DNA of 64,000 bases from CBDCFV01 sp963664625 (GTDB lineage: Bacteria; Chloroflexota; Dehalococcoidia; Lucifugimonadales; UBA3495), in assembly GCA_963664625.1 (NCBI GenBank), contig OY761541.1, positions 1,922,001 to 1,986,000 of the forward strand, in the 5' to 3' direction. This document shows, piece by piece, positions 1 to 6,843 of the stretch (position 1 is its first letter; each line of letters starts with the position of its first letter). Below the pieces are notes generated by a model that saw only the letters and a list, made by a program, of their open reading frames with translations, was not told the origin of the DNA and ran no database searches. A program made the position numbers and the translations under genes.

Positions 1-253
1 ATACTTGTTTCAGGTATTCGACCCGCACCTCCTGCTCACACGGTTCGGGGAGCAAGGCGATTACCCGAGAAGTAGTGGACAACTCGCCGCCCCTGAAGCC
101 GAAGCCGTGGGGTATCTCGTCGAATGCCACGTTGACGTCGTCCGGCGCTTTACCGAACGCGCCCGAGGCCAAGCGGACCAGTTCCCCTGCCAACGTTTCC
201 CGCAATTCAAAGGGGACTATCCCTTCCTGCAATGTACAGGTAATGTTTATCAC
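1..253 (-). CDS. Tautomerase/MIF-superfamily protein, partial
   Basis: Incomplete gene running off the left edge. The reverse strand from a GTG at 253 reads INITCTLQEG..., with an amphipathic helix (RETLAGELVRLASGAFGKA) and then VNVAFDEIPHGFGFRGG, the beta-alpha-beta pattern of the 4-oxalocrotonate tautomerase family. Members normally begin Met-Pro, with Pro1 the catalytic base. Here the residues just before the GTG are Tyr-Pro, so the expected proline is encoded (PVINIT) but no start codon precedes it, and an in-frame stop lies seven codons before the GTG. Either GTG is the true start and Pro1 is absent, or the start codon has been lost. The substrate cannot be inferred. Confidence 0.45.
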   Translation of the reverse strand, partial: MINITCTLQEGIVPFELRETLAGELVRLASGAFGKAPDDVNVAFDEIPHGFGFRGGELSTTSRVIALLPEPCEQEVRVEYLKQV

Positions 254-460
254 CGGGTATACCTTCCGCTATCGGCTTCCTGTCAAGAAGCTGCTGATAA
301 TTTGACGGCAAGCCTTGGCTCACCGAGCGGTAGCTTAACTCAAAACGCCGGTGTGTTGCAAACGGCGCCCGGTTGTAACCTTGTGGGCTGAACCGCCGTG
401 CGCACCAGTCGCTCATGGCCTATGATAGGCGCAACACCAACACACCCGGCGGGAGGGCAC

Positions 461-1516
461 ATGACCACCGCAAAGACTACCGCCCACTTGGTCGGCAGCG
501 TTCCCTTGCCCGATGCCGAGACCGTGTTCCGCACGGTCTGCGCGAGCATCGGACCGTATTTGAAACGGATTACGGACGGCGAGACCGGGGAACGGGGACG
601 CTGGATATGGTTTCAGAGAGAAATGTTGATGCAACATCCGGACATGGAAGTGGACAACGATACGCCGATGTTCGCCGTTTACCAGTGGGACGGTCAGTTC
701 CTGCGGGAAACGCCTTACCTGCGGTTCAAGACAGGCGTCTACCCGGCTGAAGTCACGTTCCCCACGGGGTATGCCGCGGCCGCGCTGGAGTCTTACGAGC
801 TATACTCACGGCTGCAAGACGAAGGCGTCATCGGCGCCGACACTCTGTTCCAAGTGTCCCTGCCGACACCGATGGCAACGGCCTACATGTACGTCAGCCC
901 TTCCGCTCGGGATGTCTACATACCGGCTTATGAGAGGGCATTGGCAGCCGCCCTGGAAGAGATACTGGCGTCGGCGCCCCACGAGCGGCTTTCAATCCAG
1001 TGGGACGTATGCCAGGAGGTGCTGCTGTTCGAGGACTACTTCTCGCACCGCCCTGACGATTACAAGGAACAGGTCTTCGACGAACTGGCCCGACTGGGGT
1101 CCAGGGTACCCGAGAGCGTGGATATGGGCTACCACCTCTGTTACGGGTCGCCGCGGGACGAGCACCTGGTCATGCCCAAAGACATGGGCATCCTTGTGGA
1201 GATAGCCAATGGACTGTGCGCCCAACTGGACAGGCGGCTCGACTTCATCCACATGCCCGTGCCCCAGGACCGGTCGGACAGCGCTTATTTCGAACCGCTG
1301 AACGGCTTGAGGCTGCCCACAGACTGCGAGCCTGTGCTGGGCTTAATCCACTTCGACGATGAAGAGGGAGACAGAGGCCGAATGGACACCGCCCAGCGCT
1401 TCCTGCCGTCCTTCGGCGTGGCGACGGAGTGCGGTTGGGGCCGTACCGACCCGGCCAGGGTGCCGGGGCTGCTGGAAAGCCACCGGAAAGCGGTGGAGTA
1501 CTTGAACGGCCTGTGA
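461..1516 (+). CDS. UROD/MetE-like (cobalamin-independent methionine synthase fold) protein
   Basis: 351 residues from the ATG at 461, which has a good Shine-Dalgarno (GGAGGG, about six bases upstream); an earlier ATG at 398 lacks one. The N-terminus (HLVGSVPLPDAETVF, then ITDGETGERGRW) resembles the UROD/MetE-like TIM-barrel proteins related to the C-terminal half of methionine synthase MetE. Family proteins bind zinc and move methyl groups, but this is a stand-alone single-domain version whose acceptor is unknown. Candidate metal ligands are His/Cys residues in the central part (GYHLCYG) and a late Cys in ATECGWG. It stands alone on the plus strand between minus-strand genes. Confidence 0.6.
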   Translation: MTTAKTTAHLVGSVPLPDAETVFRTVCASIGPYLKRITDGETGERGRWIWFQREMLMQHPDMEVDNDTPMFAVYQWDGQFLRETPYLRFKTGVYPAEVTFPTGYAAAALESYELYSRLQDEGVIGADTLFQVSLPTPMATAYMYVSPSARDVYIPAYERALAAALEEILASAPHERLSIQWDVCQEVLLFEDYFSHRPDDYKEQVFDELARLGSRVPESVDMGYHLCYGSPRDEHLVMPKDMGILVEIANGLCAQLDRRLDFIHMPVPQDRSDSAYFEPLNGLRLPTDCEPVLGLIHFDDEEGDRGRMDTAQRFLPSFGVATECGWGRTDPARVPGLLESHRKAVEYLNGL

Positions 1517-1533
1517 CTGAAGGTGGTGACTCC

Positions 1534-1749
1534 TCAGTCCAGCAGCGGGATGGTGCCCCACTTGATGGAGTCCGCGTCTTCCGCGCCGTTTTCCTTGGCA
1601 AGTTCCCGGATGTGCAGCAGGGTAGCGTTTACCTCCGGCGTCAGGAACACCCAGTCGGGTTCCTCCGGTATCCAGTAGGGGGAGTTGATACGGACGACCT
1701 GCTTTTCCTTGGCGTTGAGGTAAATGCCGAACTTGGAAGCTTGTTGCAT
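1534..1749 (-). CDS. Small conserved-looking hypothetical protein
   Basis: 71 residues starting MQQASKFGIYLNAKEKQVV, chosen because GGAGAG lies four to five bases upstream of this ATG; an ATG further upstream would add nine residues. The protein is soluble, with an aromatic/proline stretch (SPYWIPEEPDWVFLTPEVNAT) followed by a helix ending DADSIKWGTIPLLD. No recognised domain. It is convergent with the MetE-like gene (17 bp between stops) and lies downstream of a 30-bp tandem repeat. Confidence 0.5.
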   Translation of the reverse strand: MQQASKFGIYLNAKEKQVVRINSPYWIPEEPDWVFLTPEVNATLLHIRELAKENGAEDADSIKWGTIPLLD

Positions 1750-1805
1750 GTTTCTCTCCATCATCGTCACTTCCACCTTAACGGAAGTCTAATATGGGAC
1801 GTGGT

Positions 1806-1830
1806 GGATTCCCGCCTTCGCGGGAAAGAC
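1806..1830. repeat. Dispersed GC palindrome (REP-like)
   Basis: Core TTCCCGCnnnnGCGGGAA palindrome flanked by GGA and GAC, the same unit found at many intergenic sites in this window. It separates the small hypothetical gene from the tandem repeat behind plsC. Confidence 0.85.
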
Positions 1831-1836
1831 GGAATG

Positions 1837-1926
1837 GGCGTTTTCAACGGAATTGGTGTATTTACGGGCGGATTCAACGGGCTGAGTGTACTCATGGGCG
1901 GATTCGACGGAATGGGTGTATTCAGG
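1837..1926. repeat. Three 30-bp tandem repeats
   Basis: Three consecutive 30-bp units (1837-1866, 1867-1896, 1897-1926), each of the form GGCGGATTCAACGG...GTGTATTnACG. The last unit overlaps the plsC stop codon by a few bases. Units differ at several positions, so this is an aged array. Confidence 0.8.
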
Positions 1927-2581
1927 AGGTTTCCGCCTTGGCTGCCTCCGGCCCCGGCAACGCGTAGACGCCTTGGTATTCCTTGGGCAGCAGGACGGCG
2001 ATACGGTACATTATCATGTCCGACATGCTTTCCAGCAACGGCCGCGTGACGTTTCCCTCTATCAAGGGCAGGGTAAAAGGCTGGCCGATGTTGACGGTCA
2101 TACGGCACAGGGGAAAGGGCATCCGCCAAGCCCGAAATTTCTCGGTGCCCCACACGCCGACGGGCAGAATGGGGACTTGCGACTTCATGGCGATGTAGGC
2201 GGCCCCGGACATGCCTTTTTCAAGCGAGCGGTTGAAACTCCGCCGGCCCTCCGGGAAGATGGCGACCACCCGGTCTTCGGACAACAGCCGGAGCGTCAGC
2301 TTAACGGTGTCAACCGCATGGGTTGTCCGGTCGTAGGGATGCACGTTGAACGCGGGCATCAAAAATTTGCCGATGGGATTGGCAAAGAGTTCCTGCTTGC
2401 CTATGAAATGCAATGGCCGATCCATTATCGAGACCAGGACCGGCGGGTCGTTAAAGGACAGGTGGTTGGCGACCAGCAGCAACGGGCCGCGGGGAGGTAC
2501 ACACTCCCGTCCCATCACGTTAAGCCGACCGAACGAGCCGAAGCAGAACCGCCCCAGTTGCCGGCCTGCGGAATAAATCAT
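1922..2581 (-). CDS. plsC: 1-acyl-sn-glycerol-3-phosphate acyltransferase
   Basis: 219 residues. Transfers an acyl chain to lysophosphatidate to give phosphatidate in membrane lipid synthesis. The catalytic NH(X4)D motif is NHLSFND (His40, Asp45) and the substrate-binding FPEGRRS motif lies near residue 112, both at normal spacing for PlsC. The ATG at 2581 overlaps the stop of cmk in an ATGA arrangement, so the two genes are translationally coupled. An upstream GTG at 2587 would add two residues. The cmk-plsC order is common in bacteria. No separate regulation is visible. Confidence 0.88.
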   Translation of the reverse strand: MIYSAGRQLGRFCFGSFGRLNVMGRECVPPRGPLLLVANHLSFNDPPVLVSIMDRPLHFIGKQELFANPIGKFLMPAFNVHPYDRTTHAVDTVKLTLRLLSEDRVVAIFPEGRRSFNRSLEKGMSGAAYIAMKSQVPILPVGVWGTEKFRAWRMPFPLCRMTVNIGQPFTLPLIEGNVTRPLLESMSDMIMYRIAVLLPKEYQGVYALPGPEAAKAETS

Positions 2582-3306
2582 CCCCACGGGCCGCTCCCAT
2601 TATTCAACTTTTCCACCCGTTGCAGGATAAGGTCCGTCACTTCACTCTCGCTCAAGCCGTCGGTCTCTATAACCCAAGCATCCTCCGCTGGCCTGAGAGG
2701 AGAGTCGGCCCTTCCGGTGTCCAACTCGTCCCGCTCCCGCGTCTCGCGCAGCACCCTCTGGTAAAAGGCGTCCCCTTCGACAGGCTCAGGGCGAACGCCT
2801 GCCTGTCCTGAGCTTGCCGAAGGAGCCAGCGACTCCCGCCAGCGCCGCTTGGCCCTCTCTTCCAACGATGCCTCGATGAATATTTTCATATCGGCGTTGG
2901 GCAACACGACGGTGCCGATGTCCCGGCCCACCATGACTATTTCGCCTTCGTCCGCCAGAACCCTTTGCTGGTCCACCAAGGCCGAGCGGACGCCCGACAC
3001 GCGGGCGACAAGGGACACCCGGTTGTTTACCGCGGAACTCCGCAGTTCCGGCCCCAATCGCCTCCCGCCCACAACCACAACTCCCGGATTGGCCCGGTCC
3101 ACCTGAACAGGGATGTTGATCGCCAGGGCGGTCAACGCCTCTTCGTCCTCCATCGAGACGGACTCCCGAAACGCCAGCCAAGTTACCGCCCGGTACATAA
3201 CCCCGGTATCCAGGCAGGCGAAGCCCAAGCGGCCGGCAACGGCCCTTGCGGCCACGGTCTTGCCCGCGGCCACCGGCCCGTCTATAGCGATAACCCGCAC
3301 TTTCAT
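2578..3306 (-). CDS. cmk: Cytidylate kinase with in-frame repeat insertion
   Basis: Phosphorylates CMP/dCMP with ATP in pyrimidine nucleotide synthesis. The P-loop GPVAAGKT is at residues 10-17, followed by LDTGVMYRAVTWLA (CMP-binding region) and VGRDIGTVVLPNADMKIFI (NMP-binding/GRD motif), then SLEERAKRRW of the LID side. Between RRWRES and DAFYQRV the protein carries an extra SASSGQAGVRPEPVEG segment encoded by a dispersed palindromic repeat (2774-2823) that keeps the frame open. The LID region is usually short, so this is a surface-loop insertion in an essential enzyme. The ATG at 3306 lacks an obvious ribosome site; a TTG at 3318 is the alternative. Coupled to plsC. Confidence 0.9.
   Translation of the reverse strand: MKVRVIAIDGPVAAGKTVAARAVAGRLGFACLDTGVMYRAVTWLAFRESVSMEDEEALTALAINIPVQVDRANPGVVVVGGRRLGPELRSSAVNNRVSLVARVSGVRSALVDQQRVLADEGEIVMVGRDIGTVVLPNADMKIFIEASLEERAKRRWRESLAPSASSGQAGVRPEPVEGDAFYQRVLRETRERDELDTGRADSPLRPAEDAWVIETDGLSESEVTDLILQRVEKLNNGSGPWG
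2774..2823. repeat. 50-bp palindromic repeat inside cmk
   Basis: Inverted repeat with 17-bp arms (CCTTCGACAGGCTCAGG and its partner, 15 of 17 positions matching). It is of the type known as a dispersed repeat in several bacterial genomes, here read through in frame by cmk. Confidence 0.8.
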
Positions 3307-3417
3307 GAAGGTAATCAACCTGTCAGTCAGATTTCAGCACTGCTTCAGTGGGGAATTATAGCACCGCCATTGGTCATCCTGAGACTGTCGCACTACGCGC
3401 CACAGGGTCTTTTGGAA

Positions 3418-3467
3418 CCTCTACGGCGACTTACCGTAGAGGCCAGGGCGAAATCGCGGGATATAAT
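3418..3467 (+). promoter_or_regulatory. Operator-like palindrome and TATAAT box before the PAP2 gene
   Basis: A perfect 9-bp inverted repeat, CCTCTACGG/CCGTAGAGG with a 7-base loop (3418-3442), lies between the divergent cmk and PAP2 genes. TATAAT follows at 3462-3467, eight bases before the PAP2 ATG, implying a leaderless or nearly leaderless transcript. No good -35 box is seen at 17 bp, so assignment as promoter plus operator is tentative. Confidence 0.35.
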
Positions 3468-3475
3468 AGGCAACC

Positions 3476-4132
3476 ATGCTTGGGAACGATGGCCTGAAGG
3501 TCGCCTTGGCAGCCGGTGTGCTGCTGTTGACCTTCGTGATGACAGTATTGGCTGCGGTCTATCCGACGTTCCCATTCGACGAACGAGGCCTGGCCCAGGT
3601 GCAGGGACTGCGGGCGGACTGGCTGGACGTCGCCGCCGTGGTCCTGGACAAGGCCGGCCGGGCTCCGATGGGCTCCATTCCAGCCGCAGTGGTTGTCTTC
3701 GCCCTGTTGGCCCTCCGCCGTCCTACAGACGCTCTCGTCTTGACCATCAGTCTTCTGGCGTTGTTGGGCGGCGACGTCGTGAAGGAGTTGGTCAACCGTC
3801 CCAGGCCCGAACATGCGCTGTACCTGCCTTCGCCGGAGAGCCCGGCATTTCCCAGCGGGCACTCGGCCTATGCGATGGTCTTGTGCAGCTTTTCTTTTTG
3901 TGTGGTCGGAAGCATGGCCAGGCAGGTATGGCTCAAGCGTATTCTGCAAGCGGCGTTGGCGGCAGTGCTATTGGCGATGGGAGCGTCGCGGGTCTACCTG
4001 GGGGTGCATTGGCCCAGCGATGTGGTTGGTGGTTATCTGTGGGGGATCATGGTCCTCGTCGTGGTCGCTTTCCTCTCCAAGGTGGCAACTTGCGTGTTTC
4101 CCAAGATTACCGGGCGCAGAAGACCTCCGTGA
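3476..4132 (+). CDS. PAP2-family membrane phosphatase
   Basis: 218 residues, integral membrane. The three PAP2 motifs are complete: KELVNRPRP (103-111), PSGHS (126-130) and SRVYLGVHWPSD (171-182), giving the Lys/Arg phosphate clamp, acid His and nucleophilic His. Hydrophobic segments near 8-28, 68-100, 130-147 and 155-210 fit five to six helices. Family members hydrolyse phosphatidate, phosphatidylglycerophosphate or undecaprenyl pyrophosphate; which applies cannot be told from sequence. It is divergent from plsC-cmk and is followed 47 bp later by cvpA in the same direction. Confidence 0.85.
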   Translation: MLGNDGLKVALAAGVLLLTFVMTVLAAVYPTFPFDERGLAQVQGLRADWLDVAAVVLDKAGRAPMGSIPAAVVVFALLALRRPTDALVLTISLLALLGGDVVKELVNRPRPEHALYLPSPESPAFPSGHSAYAMVLCSFSFCVVGSMARQVWLKRILQAALAAVLLAMGASRVYLGVHWPSDVVGGYLWGIMVLVVVAFLSKVATCVFPKITGRRRPP

Positions 4133-4179
4133 TAAACTGGGATTGCGGGCAACGGGTATTTTAGGGGACCGGAAAAACC

Positions 4180-4692
4180 ATGAACTGGATTGACTTAGTG
4201 GTCCTTGCGGCGTGTATATCCGCCGTTTTCTGGGGCGCTTCAACCGGGTTCTTCAAGATGACGGTATATTTTGCCGTCGCACTCCTGGCGATGGCATTTT
4301 CAAGCCGGTTGGCTCCCATCATCGGCGATGCCTTGACCCCTTCGACGGCCGATGAGGACTTTCAGACCTTCGTCGCATTTGTTGTCATTTTCATGGTGCT
4401 GGCCGTCGGCGGGGGGCTGATCAGCTTCTGGGTGCGGCTGGTTCTCAGCAGGGTCCCGTTCATCGGGTTGCCGAACCGGATACTGGGAGGGCTGGTAGCG
4501 TTATTCGTCGGACTGGTGCTGTTGTCCGGCCTGTTGACGGCGGCGCAACGGTTTCAAGTCGGCGATATAGACAAGTCGATAGACGAGTCCGCGCTGGGTG
4601 AGTTCCTCACCGGCGGTTTCGAGACGGTAACCGTGGGCCTTGGAATCATACCCGACTCGTGGAAGGACAGGGTGAGGATAGGAGAGAGCTAG
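4180..4692 (+). CDS. cvpA: CvpA family membrane protein
   Basis: 170 residues beginning MNWIDLVVLAACISAVFWG, with four hydrophobic helices in the first ~130 residues, a small-residue-rich first helix and a charged C-terminal tail. This matches the CvpA family (colicin V production protein), whose molecular role in most bacteria is unsettled. Forty-seven bp after the PAP2 gene, probably co-transcribed. Confidence 0.7.
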   Translation: MNWIDLVVLAACISAVFWGASTGFFKMTVYFAVALLAMAFSSRLAPIIGDALTPSTADEDFQTFVAFVVIFMVLAVGGGLISFWVRLVLSRVPFIGLPNRILGGLVALFVGLVLLSGLLTAAQRFQVGDIDKSIDESALGEFLTGGFETVTVGLGIIPDSWKDRVRIGES

Positions 4693-4770
4693 CGGCAGAC
4701 CGTTGGACAGGTGTTGTTATAGACCCGCCCATGCTACTATAGATATAGTAATTTCAGCTGTAGAACACTG

Positions 4771-4842
4771 GCCCGCCTCCCCGACGAAGGCGGGGAACCA
4801 GTTAGGGGGTGGATTCCCGCCTTCGCGGGAATGACGAGTTGG
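4771..4842. repeat. Two adjacent REP-like palindromes
   Basis: A degenerate copy (4771-4795) followed by a full GGATTCCCGCCTTCGCGGGA unit (4811-4836), in the space between cvpA and the HNH gene. No gene is seen in 4693-4945 apart from these. Confidence 0.75.
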
Positions 4843-4945
4843 GAGATCGGGGGTTGCTCTCGGCGAGACAATGTAAATAACGACAGGCGTCGGCGCACAT
4901 CAAGGGTAGTCGCATACAATTTTTGCAGACTAGGTAACGGCACTG

Positions 4946-5635
4946 ATGGCATCGAACGACCGAAAAGACCGTTTCAAGGATCCCCGCCCCCCTTCCCCCG
5001 TCATTCCCGCGCAGGCGGGAAACCGGGCCAGGGGCAGGCTTCAAGCGAATGACGGGTTGGGGGCGGCAGAGTTATCAGACCGGGAGAACGACGAAATTTC
5101 CCCCACGGCGTCTGGCGCCAAGCTCTTGCACGCCCCCGTGCTCGTGCTGAACCTCAATTACGTACCGCTCAACATCTGCACGGTCCGCAGGGCAGTCGTA
5201 CTGGTGGGCAAAGGCAAAGCGGAGTTGCTGGAAAACCACCGGGGGCAGGTGCGGACGGTGGACAGTTTGGTGGACGTTCCGTCGATTATCCGCTTGGTCT
5301 ACTTGGTGAAAAAGCCGTTCCTGCCGCGCAAGCTGTCGAAGAAAGAAGTGTTCCTGCGAGACCGTTTTACCTGCCAGTACTGCGGGAAAAAGTCCCAGGA
5401 CCTGACCCTTGACCATGTAGTACCCAGGCGTCAATTCGGCGCCCACACTTGGGAAAACGTGGTGGCCGCGTGCAGCCGTTGCAACCTGCGCAAGGCGGGG
5501 CGCACCCCGGTAGAAGCGGGAATGGACTTGAAACGGCAACCCCGTGCGCCGGACCCCAACCCCTACCTGATCCTGCAAAACCGGACGATCCTGGAGGAGT
5601 GGCGGCCCTATATCCCTTGGTCGGCGGTTGCCTGA
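4946..5635 (+). CDS. HNH endonuclease
   Basis: 229 residues from the ATG at 4946. The HNH fold is clear: CQYCGKK (zinc knuckle), LTLDHVVPRRQFGAHTWENV (catalytic DH with the following His/Asn) and AACSRCNLRK (second CxxC). This is the chromosomal HNH family preceded by a VLNLNYVPLNICTVRRAV domain, found widely in bacteria and of unknown physiological role. The first ~50 residues are low-complexity and contain VIPAQAGNRARG, the translation of a REP-like repeat at 4995-5050. The true start may therefore be later, for example TTG near 5056, shortly before the conserved LLHAPVLVLNLNYVPLN. Confidence 0.8.
   Translation: MASNDRKDRFKDPRPPSPVIPAQAGNRARGRLQANDGLGAAELSDRENDEISPTASGAKLLHAPVLVLNLNYVPLNICTVRRAVVLVGKGKAELLENHRGQVRTVDSLVDVPSIIRLVYLVKKPFLPRKLSKKEVFLRDRFTCQYCGKKSQDLTLDHVVPRRQFGAHTWENVVAACSRCNLRKAGRTPVEAGMDLKRQPRAPDPNPYLILQNRTILEEWRPYIPWSAVA
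4982..5063. repeat. Long-form REP-like repeat overlapping the HNH 5' end
   Basis: Extended version of the dispersed palindrome: the TTCCCGCGCAGGCGGGAA core, then CCGGGCCAGGGGCAGGCTTC and a short inverted flank (CCGTCATT / AATGACGG). The same extended form occurs inside the SecA-like gene at 24427-24504. Confidence 0.75.
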
Positions 5636-5656
5636 GTGAGTGTTCCCGGGATGCTT

Positions 5657-5681
5657 GGATTCCCGCCTTCGCGGGAATGAC
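5657..5681. repeat. REP-like palindrome
   Basis: Standard TTCCCGCCTTCGCGGGAA unit between the convergent HNH and holB genes, where it may act as a bidirectional RNA hairpin. Confidence 0.85.
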
Positions 5682-5737
5682 AGGTAGGCAGGGGCGGCGT
5701 CAGGCGAGAGAATAGCTTGCCTTCGTAGAGGGAGTGA

Positions 5738-6748
5738 TCAGGATGAAGGGCCGGGCATGTGAATCATCATCGCCTCCAGGGCCAAGCGGGCGCTGGCGTT
5801 CTGATTCAGGGCATCGAGAGTCCAGTGGATGCGCTTCACAAACCCCACAATCTGGGACGCAGTCAAACCATCGGCGTGGCGCCGCAGTTGGGCCGATTGC
5901 CCGGTCTCATGGATGTAGTCCTGGGCCCCTTCCTTGACCAGCAGCAGGTCCCTCCACCAACTCAGCCACAGGAATAACACCGCCCGGGCGGCGCTGCGGT
6001 CGCGGGAGAACAGGCCGCTCAACTCGTTGGCATAGGTGAACCGGGCGTCCAGTCCGGCCCCGCACATCTCAACGAGACGGGCCATCTCCGCCTCTCTCTG
6101 TTCCATGACCTGTTCGTCGTTCAGGGAGCCAAGGGCCCAGCCGTAGCATCCCCGCGACAAGCGCGCCAAGTCCTCCGCTCTGCCCTCATCGACGCCATGT
6201 TCGGACACGAGACGTTGGACGATGTCCTGTTTGGGGGCGGGCGCAAGAGTGATGCGGCGGCACCTTGACAGAACCGTCGTCGGCAGCGGCTCCTCGCTGG
6301 TGGTCAACAACATGATGGTTACGTGGTCGGGCGGCTCTTCCAGCGTTTTCAATAGGGAGTTAGCGGCTTCCTCGCTCATGGTCTCGGCCTCGTCGAATAT
6401 GAGCACGGTCCGGCGGCCCTCGTAGGGGTTGAGGTTGACTTGGCGAAGGGCGTCCTTTACGTCGCCGATGCCGATTACGGTGCGGGCCGGACCATCGCCG
6501 CCGCGGCGGACGCCCACGACTCGCACGTCGGCATGTTGCCCCGATGCGATGCGGGTGCAATGGACGCAGTTGCCACAAGGTTCGCCCCGGTCTTCCAAGC
6601 AATTCAACGCTTGGGCCAGGTTGACGGCAAGGGTCATCTTGCCCACGTGGGGAGGGCCGACTAGCAAATAGGCATGGGCCGTTCGGCCTTCTCTAAGCTC
6701 GGCCTCCAAGCGTCTCAGGAGACGGTCCTGGCCATAAACGCGCCACAT
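5738..6748 (-). CDS. holB: DNA polymerase III delta' subunit
   Basis: 336 residues. Clamp-loader delta' subunit of the replicative polymerase. Shows a Walker A-like GPPHVGKMT (32-40), a zinc-binding set C-x8-CGNCVHC followed by SGQHADVRV, a DEAET Walker B-like box, and SLLKTLEEPPDHVTIMLLT with the sensor-1 region before LPTTVLSRCRRITL. The Met in GKM and the DEAE box fit a delta' subunit rather than the ATP-hydrolysing tau/gamma. It lies directly upstream of, and not overlapping, a repeat that separates it from lysA. Confidence 0.88.
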   Translation of the reverse strand: MWRVYGQDRLLRRLEAELREGRTAHAYLLVGPPHVGKMTLAVNLAQALNCLEDRGEPCGNCVHCTRIASGQHADVRVVGVRRGGDGPARTVIGIGDVKDALRQVNLNPYEGRRTVLIFDEAETMSEEAANSLLKTLEEPPDHVTIMLLTTSEEPLPTTVLSRCRRITLAPAPKQDIVQRLVSEHGVDEGRAEDLARLSRGCYGWALGSLNDEQVMEQREAEMARLVEMCGAGLDARFTYANELSGLFSRDRSAARAVLFLWLSWWRDLLLVKEGAQDYIHETGQSAQLRRHADGLTASQIVGFVKRIHWTLDALNQNASARLALEAMMIHMPGPSS

Positions 6749-6754
6749 GGCTTA

Positions 6755-6836
6755 GTTGCCAGTGGTTAGGGGCCAGTGGTCAGTTGCCGGTGACTGGCGA
6801 CTTTGGGCTGGCCACCAGACACTGGTCATTGGCAAC
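6755..6836. repeat. Imperfect palindrome of CAGTTGCCAGTGG type
   Basis: GTTGCCAGTGG...GGTCATTGGCAAC with repeated CCAGTG/CACTGG words fills the space between holB and lysA. A different repeat family from the GC palindromes. No coding signal. Confidence 0.6.
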
Positions 6837-6843
6837 TGGTATT

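Noticed and set aside
2965..4164. 399-codon plus-strand frame across cmk and the PAP2 gene
   Set aside because: Covers two confirmed genes in other frames and shows no domain; a shadow.
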